A DNA stretch of 43,496 bases from Armatimonadota bacterium (lineage in GTDB: Bacteria; Bacteroidota; Ignavibacteria; OLB7), in NCBI GenBank assembly GCA_020850315.1, contig JADZEY010000082.1, positions 1 to 43,496 on the forward strand. The letters are read 5' to 3'. Positions 43,427 to 43,496 of the stretch are shown here, piece by piece (position 1 is the first letter of the stretch; each line of letters opens with the position of its first letter). The translations under genes were made by a program, and so were the position numbers. The notes beneath the pieces are model-generated. The model was not told where the DNA came from, made no database searches, and saw only the letters and a program-made list of their open reading frames with translations.

Positions 43427-43496
43427 GTGATAGAACTAGACACGAAAACGCGCACGGCACTGCGTGAACTCCAACGCAGAGAGAAAGATACTCGCC
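43427..43496 (+). CDS. Start of a probable IS630-type transposase, cut by the window edge
   Basis: A GTG at 43427 opens a frame (VIELDTKTRTALRELQRREK...) that stays open to the right edge. The LRELQRREKDTR segment resembles the N-terminal helix of IS630-family transposases, just before their helix-turn-helix. Only 23 codons are visible and there is no clear ribosome site, so the identity is tentative. The position, about 50 bases inside the point where the T9SS domain breaks off, is what one expects for an insertion element. The break falls at a TA dinucleotide (TTATACTCGAG, about 43371-43380), the target of IS630. Confidence 0.35.
   Translation, partial: MIELDTKTRTALRELQRREKDTR

Noticed and set aside
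1-43496. tRNA or rRNA genes
   Set aside because: No cloverleaf with a GTTCRA-type T-loop and no rRNA-like stretch was noticed by eye.

Overview
The window looks like chromosomal DNA of a free-living Gram-negative bacterium of the Bacteroidota/Chlorobiota/Ignavibacteria/Kapabacteria side of life. The reasons are two proteins with C-terminal ends resembling the type IX secretion (T9SS, 'Por') sorting domain, many lipoproteins and an OmpA-family porin-like protein, and a recurrent TATCTTG box that resembles the -7 element of Bacteroidota promoters. No rRNA, tRNA or CRISPR was recognised. The species cannot be named from the sequence alone.

Layout. (1) 1-4416, minus strand: a large ATPase regulator with a C-terminal SARP/BTAD-type DNA-binding module, overlapping by four bases a secreted FG-GAP repeat protein that starts with GTG and runs off the left edge. 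(2) 4417-9850, plus strand: an accessory cluster of small exported proteins (CARDB-like protein, zinc-ribbon protein, small secreted protein, NlpC/P60 lipoprotein, acidic/basic-linker lipoprotein). They are embedded in unusual T-depleted, AC- and GA-rich non-coding DNA. Tandem 22-bp direct repeats stand directly upstream of two clear and one weaker promoter-like boxes. This spacing is what is known for SARP activators, so the neighbouring SARP-ATPase is a natural candidate regulator. One of these promoters appears to drive a ~0.7 kb transcript with no convincing gene, ending at a strong terminator. (3) 9850-11481: an AT-rich islet with a T9SS-type secreted protein and a small exported protein, closed by a perfect 21-bp bidirectional terminator.

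(4) 11490-16306: core genes (GT9 glycosyltransferase, UPF0173 hydrolase, Nudix hydrolase, parA, parB). (5) 16307-18180: an AT-rich HindIII-family restriction-modification pair inserted just after parB. A by-eye scan found no AAGCTT anywhere in the 43.5 kb, although AAGCT and AGCTT are each common. (6) 18228-23698: small membrane protein, hot-dog thioesterase, PqqB-like metallo-hydrolase, a decayed AAA/DUF4143 ATPase, a second GT9 enzyme and a MoxR/Mg-chelatase-like ATPase.

(7) 23803-29309, minus strand: ispG, a repeat-rich spacer, rhomboid protease, pgk, a sigma-54 activator without receiver domain, and a stand-alone B12-binding domain. (8) 29571-36788: P-type cation ATPase, glycosyltransferase, polyprenyl synthase, OmpA-family protein. 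(9) 37092-40887, minus strand: a five-gene run (unknown acidic protein, FtsB/DivIC-like protein, ROK kinase, dapD, cysteine desulfurase). (10) 41150-43496: heavy-metal-associated lipoprotein, aroA, and a T9SS sorting-domain remnant that appears to be cut by an insertion element whose transposase begins at the right edge.

Three convergent gene pairs end at symmetric hairpins that serve both strands. Isoprenoid precursors (ispG) and polyprenyl synthase, cell-envelope glycosyltransferases, OmpA and FtsB make the core part envelope-heavy.
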